NCBI GenBank assembly: GCA_036346355.1
Contig: CM070580.1
Span: 59,226,854-59,290,853 of the forward strand
From: Rhipidocladum racemiflorum
Lineage: Eukaryota > Streptophyta > Magnoliopsida > Poales > Poaceae
DNA: 64,000 bases
Direction of reading: 5' to 3'
The position numbers and the translations under genes are program-made. Every line of letters starts with the position of its first letter. Position 1 is the stretch's first letter. Below the pieces are notes generated by a model. It was not told where the DNA came from. It did not search any database and saw nothing but the letters and a program-made list of their open reading frames with translations. Positions 12,938 to 23,188 of the stretch are shown here, one piece after another.

Positions 12938-13399
12938 TGGCATTTCGGAGAAAGTGGTGGGTGAGTCCTCATGAACTCGACGACCTTGTATACAGCGTGG
13001 TCACGATTAGCTTGATTAGCGATGGCACGGCAGTGTCTTGCTGCATTTGTTGCATCATAGCATGCATCAGCGGAGTCTCGGCAGCACAGAAATGCTCCAA
13101 AATTCTGCACATCCGATGGCGGTCTTGGTGCTCCATCATTGGGGTTTTACTGTTTGGCGAGAACCACTCCCATTGCTTCCAAAGTTTCCACGGTGTTCAC
13201 CATCTGTCGATTTGCTCTAGGTTTAGAGATGAGAGGGAAACAAGAATAGACAAGTAATATGGAACTATGCCGGGGCAAAGGGAGTAACTTTAAGGTCCAA
13301 CTTTATTATTAATAACTTGGTATGGCTGCTTACAATGCCTAAGGGCCTTGCAACACATATCTTGCACACTCAAAACAAAGCAAATCCGTCAGACTAACT

Positions 13400-14170
13400 C
13401 TGGAGTCTATCGCCAAAGGGTGACTCTTTATTCTATATTTCCGGCGAAGGAGTCTCACTATAGAACCTAAGCTCACTCATCGAGAAAACCTCCACACGAA
13501 TGCAGGTGCTGCGGCATAGTAGCGCGAAAGCGATCGCTCATGTCCGTGACTATGTCATCTGGTAGTCGAAGAAGCGAGTGTCCTCATCGAGATCTGACTC
13601 CTCGGATCTCGCTCGTGTAGCTAAATCCGGGCTCACAGTCCGTCATGCAAAGTCATCTCCAACTCGTCAATCCTTCGTAGAAGGTGTGCCACTATACTCT
13701 TGAGCTTCCGCCATCTGTTCTTCTCATCGTGATCTCCTTGCGGGCCTATGCAGCTCTTGCTTTGCTTTATCTAGTACTTCTTCTGGCGACGATCATTGCC
13801 AAGCTGTATGTAACCGTGGCATTCTCATCCTGAATCGTCTTGGTCAAGAAGGTTATCGCTGCGGATGATAACGAACACCGTGCTTTCCAACTCTCTGGCG
13901 TGGATCACGGTAATGTGCCGCATTGCTCGTCGTGAAACTTCTTGGATACCCATCCGCATTGTAGATCTTCTAGCGGTCAAAGGTGTATCGAAGCGATTGC
14001 ACAGGCCCCTCTTCTCTGGCTGTGCACTCAATCCTCACGTCACAAGCCTTGATCAATCACCAGCATCGATCACTTCCACTTGGTATTGGGGCTTCTCAAA
14101 ATCTCCGAGAAGTGTAGCATGTGCCAAAGTTCCGCGGCGTGACCAACTCCTAGATCAACGTGGTTGAACT
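13400..14170 (-). pseudogene. Possible ORF1-like leader gene remnant
   Basis: This lies between the primer binding site (14379-14390) and gag, the place where the plus-strand Tekay has its extra ORF1 (29934-30769). A short minus-strand stretch, RSTMRMGIQEVSRRAM near 13960, resembles RSILAYALQDATRKAI of that ORF1. The similarity is weak and the region is heavily frameshifted, so the assignment rests mainly on position. Confidence 0.4.
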
Positions 14171-14378
14171 CTTCCTCCATCTGTCACAAGAGTGCTTTCT
14201 ACGTAAGAACTGAATTTTAAATTGTGACAAGGTAAGGAAAATTCAGCAGAGACAAGAAAAGAGAGAAGGGGATAAGTCGAGAGGTCATTTCTTATCTTGA
14301 CAACTTTTTAGCTTTAGAAAATAGGTTTTATCCTCACTCGACCATTCTAGCTAGGGTTGAGCCTCACGGTCAAGTATG

Positions 14379-14390
14379 GCTCTGATACCA
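14379..14390 (-). other. Primer binding site (initiator Met tRNA) of the minus-strand Tekay element
   Basis: On the minus strand the sequence is TGGTATCAGAGC, complementary to the 3' end of plant initiator methionine tRNA. It begins four bases inside the 5' LTR end at 14395. Confidence 0.9.
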
Positions 14391-14394
14391 CCTC

Positions 14395-17300
14395 TGTCCG
14401 GGACCCGAATTTGCAAATCCGGACCCTCTGTGTATTCAGCACTAGTCCAGAGCAGCGCTAGTGCACAGATCTTAACATCGGTATATATCACAATCATACC
14501 ATACGATACTATCAAAGTACTTTATTTAAATAATCAAAGGGTTACTCGACCTTATGGCCAGAATTACAAATATATGCCTTGCAAGCGAAACTTATTAAAG
14601 AGAAATAGCGGGAAAATCAAATAAACCGTGGCGCCATCCAGGTATACCACAGGCAAGCGGCGGGCTCGCATCCTAAGTAGGCGGGTCTTCTTGGAGTTCC
14701 TCCTCCCAAAGGCGGCGTAATCTCCTCTTCAGCGATATTGTGTTGAGGCAGGGTGAGTACTTGGTACTCGACAAGTCATGCTGAGAATGCAAGCTAATAT
14801 ACTATATGCATGGCTTAGTACAAAGGAATAGCTCAGGGTATATTTGCAAGATGTGACCTTTTGACAAGTAATATGAGTAGATTCGAAAGCGTAGAAATAA
14901 GTAAAGCATAAATAACTTTTCAAGAAGTTTAATAAACATTTTTCCCATCCTAAACCATATTTCCATCATCTTCCTTGTTAAACCAACCCATCTTTTCAAA
15001 ACCAAGTTATTTTGAGAAAGTCTACCCCTTAGTGTAATTCCCGAGCATTGTCGATGACTAGTGGACTCGGCTATTCAAATAGATTCTACACTCTGGCAGA
15101 GGTTATGCACTTTACCCACAAGATACAGTCAAACACCACAAAGGCGAGTTCCCGTAACAAAGCCTTTGGAAGCCTCAAACAACACGGTGGTCCTCTCAAA
15201 GATGCGTGCTCTACACCATCCCTTCCCTTAGCCAAGGCGAAGTATGGGACCAACACACACGTTAGATGGGTACTGCCACACCACGATCGCTCCCCGTGCA
15301 CAATCACACAAAAGGTGTAATCGACACCCTGAGGCTCCACAAGTGAGTCCTTAGCGACTTAGTCAACTAGGGGGCCGTCCCATTCGACCATGTGGTTGCA
15401 AGTATGACCCAGCTTCAAAGGCTTGCAAGGTTAAGTCCTTAGAGTGACCAGGGCAAGACTACCCAAAAACCAAATCATCACTCCCAATGCCACCTGGCGG
15501 CCACTGATTACTCTTGCCACATGCCCGATCAGAAATCTTTTATCAAACCCCGAGTTGATTACCATGCACCACGTGCGTCAACATCACATGATACTTTTCC
15601 CAAAAGGTTCAATATATCATTAAGTCCATATTAGCGTTTGATTGTCCAAAATCATGTCATGAGCACGTAGCGGTCTAAGCGACATACTACAACGATCTAA
15701 ACCCATGTTGGCAATTTAGTAATGTCAACTAGTAAACCACAACTAGGGTGACAAAGGTCATGGCACATACTTAAGTAATCAAGGTGTCATATAGCAAATT
15801 GGTATTTATCTAACCCCCATGTTTAAACAAAGTATCTTTCTAATTGAACTAGCATGCAATAGTTTAAATCAAAATAGATTTGAAATGGGATCAATATGGT
15901 CAAAGCACAACTTGCCTTCAAAAAGTACTTGCTCTTGGTCTTGAGTTGGATCTGAGTCAACACTTCTCCCTCGAATCCTTAGGCACTTCAACGCGTCTAC
16001 TCGTAAGCGTGCAAATAGCAAATACACAAATAAACACTAGGCAAAAACATCCCAAAACTCCAAATAAAATCCATAAACAGAGAGAACATAATTTTACGGA
16101 TTTTTAGAAGCTGAATAAATCAAATTTGGAGTTAAAACGCATAAAGTTATGATTCATTAAAGTTTAAATAATCAATTAAATAATTTTACAGAGAAAAACT
16201 TTAGTCCAAAAATTAAATAAAATTCATATTTAGGTAGATCTCAATTTTATACAAATTTAGAAATTTGAATCGCTCAAATGGGAGTTGAAGCATAAAGTTA
16301 TAAAGCGTTTGAAGTTTGAATCTAAATTTGAATCAATATTTCGAATTAATAAATCATTTTCTTTTTCGAAATTAATTATTGCGTCGGCATGGACACGTGG
16401 CAGCCTCGATTGGCTGCTTGGCGTCCAGGATCCATGGACTTGGTCACGCTCGGCTTAGGTCTCAGTGGACTCGGTCCACGACTCACGTGTCGCCGACATG
16501 GGGCCCTCTCGGGTAGCGTCATCGGCCCGGGTCTACCACGGCGGTCTTGAGTGGGACCCATTGTGACGTCATGGTGGCGTCGGCGCTGGCGGGTCGACCA
16601 GCGACATGCGGCCCCTCGACCGCAGCGGGCCAGCTGGCATCAGCGTCCTGCTACACGCACGCGTGGGCGGCGTTGACGCGGCGGTCCATCTTCCCGCCGC
16701 GTGGCGCAATCTCACCGTTGGTTTGAAAATCAGCGGCGGATTAGATCCGGGGTTAACACGCGTTGAAACTACTTCGTTGCTCGTGGGCCGTTCGATCTAG
16801 ATCGGGCGGTCAGATCTAATCTATATTACGCCTTGCTGCTACGCGTGGCAATGTGAACCGTTGGATCTTGATCCAGCGATCCCGAATCTAATCGGGTTTG
16901 GGAACACGTGAGCTCACCTCAACCGTCGATTCTGGATCCGACGGTCCTCCGAGCTTCGCGACACGATGGCTTCACCAGCGGCGCTGGCTTGACCGGAGAC
17001 GACAACGAGCCCGGCGGCGTTGGGGCGTCTCGGCGAGATGAAGCCTCGCCGGGTGCGTCGTCAGCGGGGACTCGGATCTGAGCTCGCTTCTGGCGGAAGA
17101 ACGGCAGACGGCGGAAACCGGCGGCGAAACGCAGCCGGAGGATGAGACAACTTCCGGCGATTGCGGCTCAGCAGTGGCGGCTCCGGCGAAGATGGCTCGA
17201 GAGCAGTGCGCAGAGATGAGGGCAACCTCGAGGGCGTCTCACGCTTTAAATAGCCTCGGCGTCAGTACTAGAGCGGAAACCTAGTTAAGCTACGGTAGCG

Positions 17301-17866
17301 GCGGCGTCGGCTTCGGACTCGGCGAAGAGCGATTTAATCGTGGCCGTCCATTAGCGTGGCGATCAACGGCCCACGTCGCCGCAGGCGCGTCGGATCCGGC
17401 GATTGCGGCTCGAGCCGTCTGAGGCGGATCTCGGCCGTTGGATCTTGATCCAACCCGGTTAGGGATTGATTAGGGATTTAGAGTGGGTTGAGTCAATCCT
17501 CGGCTGCAAGTGGTTCGGGTCCGACTCGAAAGTCCGACTCGGACGAGGAATAATAATCTTAGGCCGGTCCTTTTCAGTAATTAATATTTAAAATAATTCC
17601 CGAAATTCATTTAATTCATTAAAAATAGCAAATGACTCAGAAAAATTCCAGAAAAATTCTGGAAAATATTTTGGATCATTTTGGACTCGAATAAAATATT
17701 TCCAACAAAATTTTATTTGCAAAATTAAATTCTTTAATTATTTCAAAATGGAATAAATTCAAATAAATTCCAAATAAACCCAAATAAATTCCAGAAAATT
17801 CCAAAAATTCACCAAAGTGTCAAATCACACATGAATTTAAGAAAAGCAAAATTTTGGGATGTTACA
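14395..17866 (-). repeat. 5' LTR of the minus-strand Tekay element
   Basis: It aligns along its full length with 5964-9387. On the minus strand it runs TGTAACATCC to GGTCCCGGACA; the paired LTR ends GGTCCCGACA. A minus-strand CTATTTAAAG near 17243-17253 could be its TATA box. The many short mismatches against the left LTR fall in GC-rich words, while the AT-rich parts are almost identical. Confidence 0.88.
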
Positions 17867-18211
17867 ATAGCTTGGCATCAAGAGATGATCATGTCTTGTG
17901 GGTAAAGTTGTACACCTCTGCATAGTTAAAACTATTCGAATATCCGTGCCTACGGTCAAAGGCAAAGCAAAGAATGCTTTCATATTGGTAGACTTTGGTT
18001 TTCGTTTTAAAACTAAAACGGTGCTTTGTTTTGGGGTTCGGGAGTGGTTGTAATAAGCAGCCATGTGGCCCATACTTTATTATTTATGTTACTATTTCAT
18101 CTTGTTCGGCAATGAAGTATCACTGTTGACTGTGTGTACTAGCTACTGATCTGGGACTAGTATGGAAATACACAGGAGATTTCGGATAGCTGATCCGGGG
18201 TCCCACAGCGG

Positions 18212-18223
18212 TGGTATCAGAGC
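18212..18223 (+). other. Primer binding site of the plus-strand Tekay element
   Basis: TGGTATCAGAGC, 4 bases after the 5' LTR end at 18207. The Sirevirus inserted only 20 bases further on, so the rest of the leader is found at 29771. Confidence 0.92.
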
Positions 18224-18243
18224 CAGGACGACTGTAGGACGTG

Positions 18244-19647
18244 TGAAAGGACCAACGATGTCGCCTAGAGGGGGGGTGAATAGGCGGATTTAAAAATACG
18301 CAGTGGAATTAAACTGGCCGAGCAGGTCAACCCGGAGTATCCGGGTTTTGGTCCGGATACTCCGGCTTGTCCGGAGTGTCCGGTATTGAATACCGGAGTC
18401 TCCGAGTTGAGTGGCTCGGGAGCGCAACACAAGTTTCTCAAACTTGCACAAGATACTACTAAAAGTAAATAACAATAGCAACCTAGAACAAGTGCTAGTA
18501 TGGATTTGAATTAAAGCTAGACAAAGAGCTAGATCTAGGGTTTACGGAGACAAATCCACACAAGCAACACAAGCAAATAAAGAGAGAGCGAGAGAAACGA
18601 TTTTTCACCGAAGTTCGGATTCTTGAAGGGAATCCTACGTCTCCGTTAAGGTGGCTCGGTCACACTTGAGCCGGGGTCTCTTTCAACCCGCTTTCCTCCC
18701 GGTGTTGCACAAATGCACTCGCCGGTTTCACTTCTTGTCTCTTCCTTTCTGAGGCGAGACTCGCCTTCACAAACGACCGAGGCTCAAGACACGCAGCGTC
18801 GGTAGCTCCGGTGACTCCTAGCCGTCTAGGAGACCTTCAACCTCCAAGAGTAATAACACCACGAAGAATCGCTTGGAGGATGAACTAGTGCTCAACAAGA
18901 TGAAATGAATGCACTTAGCACTTTGCTTCTTCCTCTCCTCACCAAAATGAATCAACAACCAAATCAATTGGTGGGAGGAAGTGGGGGCTCTATTGAATGC
19001 TTAGAGATGGTTAGGAATGGCTTGAATGCTGCTATGAATGAGCTCAATAGAGATCCTAGCCGTTGGAGTGGAGTGGAGGCTTTAAATACCCTTTTTGAAA
19101 ACTAGCCGTTGCTCCACGAATTGTACAGGCCGGAGTGTCCGGACAAACAACCCGGAGACTCCGGGTTATCCGAAGACTCCGGACCAAATGTCCGGATACT
19201 CCGGACAAGCTGGAACCAATAGTAACCGAGGGGTCCAACCCGGAGACTCCGGACAAAATGTCCAGATACTCCGGATTGAATCCGGATACTCCGGACTGGT
19301 CATCCGGAGACTCCGGGTTACCCAGCTCGGTTGCAATTAAATCTTTTTGCAAAAGCAATGCATGAGTGCTAATTTTAGATGTTGAGCACATGCACATCCT
19401 AATAGGCGATTTCTCATCGTATCCTCTTAATAGTACGGCTATCCTTAAGACTCAAATAAAAAGAAAATTTCACTTCATAGTCTTGATGCCGTTTTATCGA
19501 AATTTGACGCGCTTAGGACCGTCCAATCTCATTCCAAGCTTGATGTGATCTCGATAACTGCATTACTCTGAGTTGAAGCATTAGATCACTTTAATTGTGT
19601 CATCATTAATCACCAAAATAAAATGAGGGGGCCTAGATGCACTTTCA
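18244..19647 (-). repeat. 3' LTR of the Sirevirus
   Basis: On the plus strand it runs TGAAAGGACC...GCACTTTCA, 1404 bp. In element orientation U3 is at the high-coordinate end. From there the order is a palindrome array (19128-19322), the word CAACGGCTAGTTTT (19098-19111), a TATA-like TATTTAAAG (about 19080-19090), then R/U5 with a second shorter array (18329-18405). The 66-residue frame at 18905-19105 is present identically in both LTRs but has no known domain and lies on the antisense strand; I do not call it a gene. Confidence 0.92.
19128..19322. repeat. Array of 13-bp palindromes in the Sirevirus LTR promoter region
   Basis: About nine units of the form CCGGA-nnn-TCCGG (CCGGAGACTCCGG, CCGGATACTCCGG and close variants) are separated by 3-35 bases. 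Each unit is an inverted repeat around a 3-base centre. The array lies immediately upstream of the TATA-like box in element orientation. The other LTR repeats it at 29237-29429. A two- to three-unit group also lies near the U5 end at 18329-18405 and 28438-28515. Confidence 0.88.
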
Positions 19648-20066
19648 ATCTCCCCCTTTTGGTGAATTGATGACAACACAATTAAAGGTAGATGAAATGA
19701 AATGAAATTGACTTTAGCAATTCGAATAAAAGGTGGAGCTCCCCCTAAATGTGTGCATTAGAAGAAATGAGTGGAATCAAATGCACATATTTAACGAGAA
19801 ATAACCGAGAGCTCCCCCTCAAACATTTGCACCAGAGAATACAACACAAGTAACTGAAAGCAATCCATGCATAAAATAAGCAATAAAGTCATTACAAGGA
19901 ATAACAGAGTTCACGACACGAAATAAGCAAAGATATAAAGCAACACAAGTCCACAAGCGACAGCACAAGGAAAAAAGCAAACGCCAACACGACTAAAGAC
20001 AACGCGACTAAAGATATCACTCCCCCTTTGGCATCAAGACACCAAAAGAGGGAGAAACACGAAGGA
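19648..20066 (-). other. Multiple polypurine tracts before the 3' LTR
   Basis: On the plus strand TCTCCCCCTTTT abuts the LTR end at 19648, and further CTCCCCC tracts lie near 19740, 19814 and 20021. Read on the minus strand they are purine tracts able to prime plus-strand DNA synthesis. Several such tracts in a row is a recognised Sirevirus trait. No gene is seen here. Confidence 0.75.
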
Positions 20067-21730
20067 TCACTCATCGTCGCCTTCGTCGTCGGACGCGGAG
20101 TACTCACTATCGGGGTCATCTCCAGCGCCAGGCGGAGCGGAGGAGGTGATACTGAAGAGCTGATCTGTAGAGGTGGCATCGCTACTCTCCTCGGAAGACC
20201 CGGAGGAGTCGCTGGGAGAGACTGCTTCGCCATTGTGGCGGCGGATGCTGCGAATATCCTGACCATTCTTCTTGATCTGCCTACTCATCACCTTCGCTCG
20301 TGGAGATGTCGCGGCAAAGAAGGAAGACATGCTTGAGCATCCTCTCAAGAGTGCAAGCCAAACCTCGCATCGCTCGGAAGGGGTGACTGGAGGCACAGCA
20401 GAGCAGGAGCAGAGGTGGAAGCCAAGCGCGACCACGACGAGTCCTCGGAGGAGCGGGACTGTGGGCCGCTGAGCAGAGGGAGCGAAGGAGGTCGGACCTT
20501 GTAGGAAAGGTGCTCCTCCTCCTCGACAAACTTCGCACCACCGATCAAGTGATCAATGCCATCACAAAAGGAGCGTAGCTGCAGCTGGCCATGTTGCTCT
20601 GCGCATTCTGTCTCATCGTCTCCCAGATGAAGTCAACAATATCAAATGGATGAGTGCGCTCAACGAGGTGGTATAGCAGGTTCCTTCCATAGGAACTAAT
20701 GGCAGATGCATCTCCCTCCTTGGGCCAAAGAGTGACCCTCAACATCCTCAAGGACAAAGAGCACATCCTTCAGGCCCTTGATGGTCCCAACTGTAAAGCT
20801 CTTGGATGTGTCATACAAGGACTCAATCTGCTCAGGAGTCAGAACCTTCTTCTCATGAAGCTTCGGACTGTCATTGTAGCGAAGGTGGAGGACTCTGGCA
20901 AACCTCTTCTTATTAGCCTTGTACCAAACTTTGTCAGTCATCCACCAGATAGCATCCTCAGTCTTGTCAAAATACAGGGTGGCGTAGAACTACATGATTA
21001 TCTCGTTGTTCCAATCAAATTTGAAAGACATTATGTCCTTAACTTCATGCAGCTCACAAATCTCGAGAATCTGAGAGAACACAGGAAACTCAGCTGCTGC
21101 CATGTACTCCCAGTCAATAGTCTTCATTCTGACCACTGGGTGCTCAAGAGGGTAGAGGACCGTCTCATAGTAGTCTGACTGAAACCGGTTCCAGAACCGG
21201 CGGTCCACATACTCGTCTTGATGGAAACTGAGCGGATCTTTCTTTCTTTGCTCAATAATAGCTTTGCCCTTGCCAGAACCCGTCCTGTAGTCAATCACTC
21301 TCATGGGATTGACTGACATAGGGTACCTCCACACAGGCTTGGCCTTGGCCAAGGGGCCAATAAAGTGACCCGAAGTGCGAAAGTCCTTTCTCTTCTGATC
21401 CCTCAGCCTAGCATGAGTATCTGCAGGATGCTCATCTGGATCGGGCTGAGGCTGGGCGGAGGACGGAGCCTGAGGCTGAGACTGCTGCTGCTGCTGCTGA
21501 GACTGCTGCGCTGGAGGCTGGGAAGATGGCTGAACGGAAGACTGAGGACCAGATGAGGTTCCAATCCTCAGCGCACCTCTTCCCCTGGAGGTGGGCTGCT
21601 TTGCCACGGCATGACGCGGCCTCTTGGGCGCCGGTCGAGCAGACGGAGAGCTGGAGGGACTGTCCGGAGACGGAGAGTCCCTAGGAAGATCACCACCACC
21701 ACCAGCTGAAGACCCCTGAAAGGGATCCAT
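20067..21730 (-). pseudogene. Envelope-like third ORF of the Sirevirus (frameshifted)
   Basis: The first 246 codons (21730-20990) are open. They give a serine/proline/glutamine-rich N-terminus (residues 1-100) with a basic patch RPAPKRPRH, then a folded-looking part with FRTSGHFIGPLAK and VDRRFWNRFQSDYYE. A stop at 20990 interrupts it. The same protein goes on as VWYKANKKRFARVLHLRYN (20941-20696) and, in other frames, to an acidic serine-rich tail ending at 20067. The middle resembles the plant-specific domain annotated as 'putative plant transposon protein'. I see no clear signal peptide or transmembrane helix, so 'envelope-like' refers only to its position after pol. The start is chosen because a strong acceptor-like tract ending CAG lies directly before the ATG. 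Confidence 0.65.
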
Positions 21731-22425
21731 CTGACCAGACAGAGCGAGAGAAAAGGGTTAGCCTCGAGGCGGCTTGAAATTGAGACAAAACTGAAGTCTG
21801 GCCGAAGCACCCAACCCGGAGAGTCCGGATAAATTGTCCGGATACTCCGGATTAACCCGGAGACTCCGGACCAAAAGTCCGGACACTCCGGACCAACCCG
21901 GAGACTCCGGACTAAAAGTCCGGATACTCCGGATGCGCCAGAAAATGCGCACGGGCACAAGAAATTTGGGGAAAACAACCCCCAAATTGGCATGAAATGA
22001 AACTAGATTGCCTTAAGGATGAACAATAAACGACTAGGGCACAATCTAGCAAGGAAATTTCGAGAGATTAGGGCACACGAAGGAACTCACCTCAAGAGGA
22101 TTTGAAAAGCGAAGAACACGGGTGAGTTAGGGCTAAAGATCTCCAATCTTGCGGGCAACGACGAGTCAAACCGCACCCTAGAAGAGATGAAGCACGAGGA
22201 GAGGCCCTAAGAACCGCGATAATGAATCTAATCCCCGAAAAGAGAGGGTTAGGGCAACGAGGATCCTTACCTTGTTCTTCAAACCGATTAAGAGGAGGGA
22301 TCCAAGGACTTTGGAGAGGGAGGAGAATCAAGCCCTAGCCAAGGGAGAGTCACGGGAGAGGGAGAGACGAGCGGAGGAATAGAAAAAAGGAAACCGCGCG
22401 GGATTGGGGGGACTTAAACCGTCCG
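21731..22425 (-). promoter_or_regulatory. Leader-like segment with splice signals before the envelope-like ORF
   Basis: Read on the minus strand from 22418, a TTTAAG TATA-like word is followed by a C/T-rich leader typical of plant 5' untranslated regions. Then comes a donor AAG/GTAAGG at 22271/22270, an acceptor-like TCTCTTCTAG, and a second donor GAG/GTGAGT at 22091/22090. A pyrimidine tract then ends in CAG at 21731-21733, directly before the ATG of the third ORF. A palindrome array lies within the predicted last intron. Everything about expression here is inference from sequence signals. Confidence 0.45.
21808..21938. repeat. Internal palindrome array 1 of the Sirevirus
   Basis: Six or so units of the same CCGGA-nnn-TCCGG palindrome that fills the LTR lie here, outside the LTR, about 80 bases upstream of the third ORF. 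Spacing and the joining words (AACCCGGA, CCAAAAGT) are like those of the LTR array. Confidence 0.85.
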
Positions 22426-22429
22426 CCCC

Positions 22430-22557
22430 AACCCGGAGAGTCCGGACTCCAGTCCGGAGACTCCGGCCCAACCCGGACACTCCGGACAAACTGTCCGGAG
22501 ACTCCGGGCTAACCCGGAGAGTCCGGATAGAAAGCCGGATACTCCGGGTTCCCTAGC
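22430..22557. repeat. Internal palindrome array 2 of the Sirevirus
   Basis: Six or so CCGGA-nnn-TCCGG units lie between the end of pol (22804) and the leader-like segment. In element orientation the array is directly upstream of the TTTAAG word, the same relation seen in the LTR between array and TATA-like box. Confidence 0.85.
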
Positions 22558-22803
22558 TCTGTTAGGAGAAAGGGAAACCGCACGAAGAAACTAGGAATTT
22601 GGCGAAACGAGAGGGGAAACGAGACCCTAAGATGTCAACTTGATATATGACCAGCGAACAATTAATCAAGCAAGCTATGGTCACATAGCAAATGACAAGA
22701 TCAAAGGGATCAAAAGGCCAAAAACACAGAATAAATTCAGAGAAAAAGATGAATAAGTTTTTGAAATTCATTTTTCATTCACCAACCAATATATGAGCAC
22801 TTA

Positions 22804-23184
22804 TCAAGCCACGTTACGAGAATCTAGAATATTTAGACCACTTCTCAATTCACAGAACCTTTTCTCGTCAAGGGGCTTGGTGAAAATATCGGCTAATTGA
22901 TCATTTGTACTCACATGTTGGATATCAATTTCGCCTTTAGTTGCGTGATCTCTTAGGAAATGATGGCGAATGTCTATGTGTTTTGTACGGGAGTGTTGGA
23001 CGGGATTGTTGGCAATTTTTATGGCACTCTCATTGTCACACAGTAGTGGAACACTTTTGTAGTTTAGGCCAAAATCACTCAAGGTTTGTCTCATCCAGAG
23101 TAGTTGGGCACAACAACTCCCGGCTGCTATGTATTCGGCCGGCGATGGATAGGGCTCACGGAATTCTGTTTCTTGGAAGACCAC
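22804..23184 (-). pseudogene. RNase H, Sirevirus pol C-terminus
   Basis: The 126-codon frame reads SPAEYIAAGSCCAQLLWMRQ, LLCDNESAIKIANNP, HIDIRHHFLRD and NDQLADIFTKPL. These are the standard C-terminal motifs of Copia RNase H, which removes the RNA template during reverse transcription. The final FCELRSGLNIL and stop mark the natural end of pol. It is one frame away from the RT piece at 23189-23989, so a frameshift near 23186 separates them. The domain's N-terminal part is in that other frame. Confidence 0.85.
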
Positions 23185-23188
23185 GAGA

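Larger units (their letters stand above)
5964..17866 (-). mobile_element. Second Tekay-type Gypsy retrotransposon, minus strand, degraded
   Basis: It is flanked by ATAGC at 5959-5963 and 17867-17871. LTRs of about 3.4 kb lie at 5964-9387 and 14395-17866. The primer binding site (14379-14390) and polypurine tract (about 9389-9400) are both on the minus strand, so the 5' LTR is the right-hand one. Gag, protease/RT, RNase H, integrase and chromodomain pieces run in order from right to left, all broken by frequent small indels. The LTRs are still clearly alike yet differ by many short GC-rich patches, an odd pattern treated separately in the findings. Confidence 0.88.
4031..18207 (+). repeat. 5' LTR of the Tekay element (interrupted and internally deleted)
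   Basis: The LTR sequence is 4031-5963 plus 17872-18207; a second Tekay element sits between the two ATAGC duplications. Compared with the 3' LTR (35632-41066), this copy lacks a block matching about 36150-36716, with the junction near 4550. It also lacks a block matching about 38348-40912, with the junction near 18050. It is therefore about 1.1 kb shorter than the 3' LTR after insertions are removed. The GC-rich CCG-repeat stretch near 4720-4830 is present in both copies and accounts for several spurious overlapping ORFs. Confidence 0.85.

Noticed and set aside
18905..19105. 66-residue ORF identical in both Sirevirus LTRs (also 29012-29212)
   Set aside because: Identity is expected because the two LTRs are copies. 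It is antisense to the element and shows no domain.
19128..19322. Regularly spaced short repeats that could suggest a CRISPR array
   Set aside because: The units are 13-bp imperfect palindromes with variable short spacers, located in a plant LTR and repeated in its partner LTR; there are no cas genes and the DNA is eukaryotic.
20699..21178. 159-residue plus-strand ORF
   Set aside because: It is the antisense shadow of the envelope-like ORF, and the minus-strand reading gives the recognisable protein text.
20067..21730. Reading the third ORF as a true viral envelope gene
   Set aside because: No clear signal peptide, transmembrane helix or cleavage site is visible; only its position after pol supports the name.
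22092..22331. Possible captured host gene exon in the Sirevirus 3' spacer
   Set aside because: The text looks like a plant 5' untranslated leader with splice signals, but the 79-residue frame has no recognisable domain. I kept it only as a leader-like segment.
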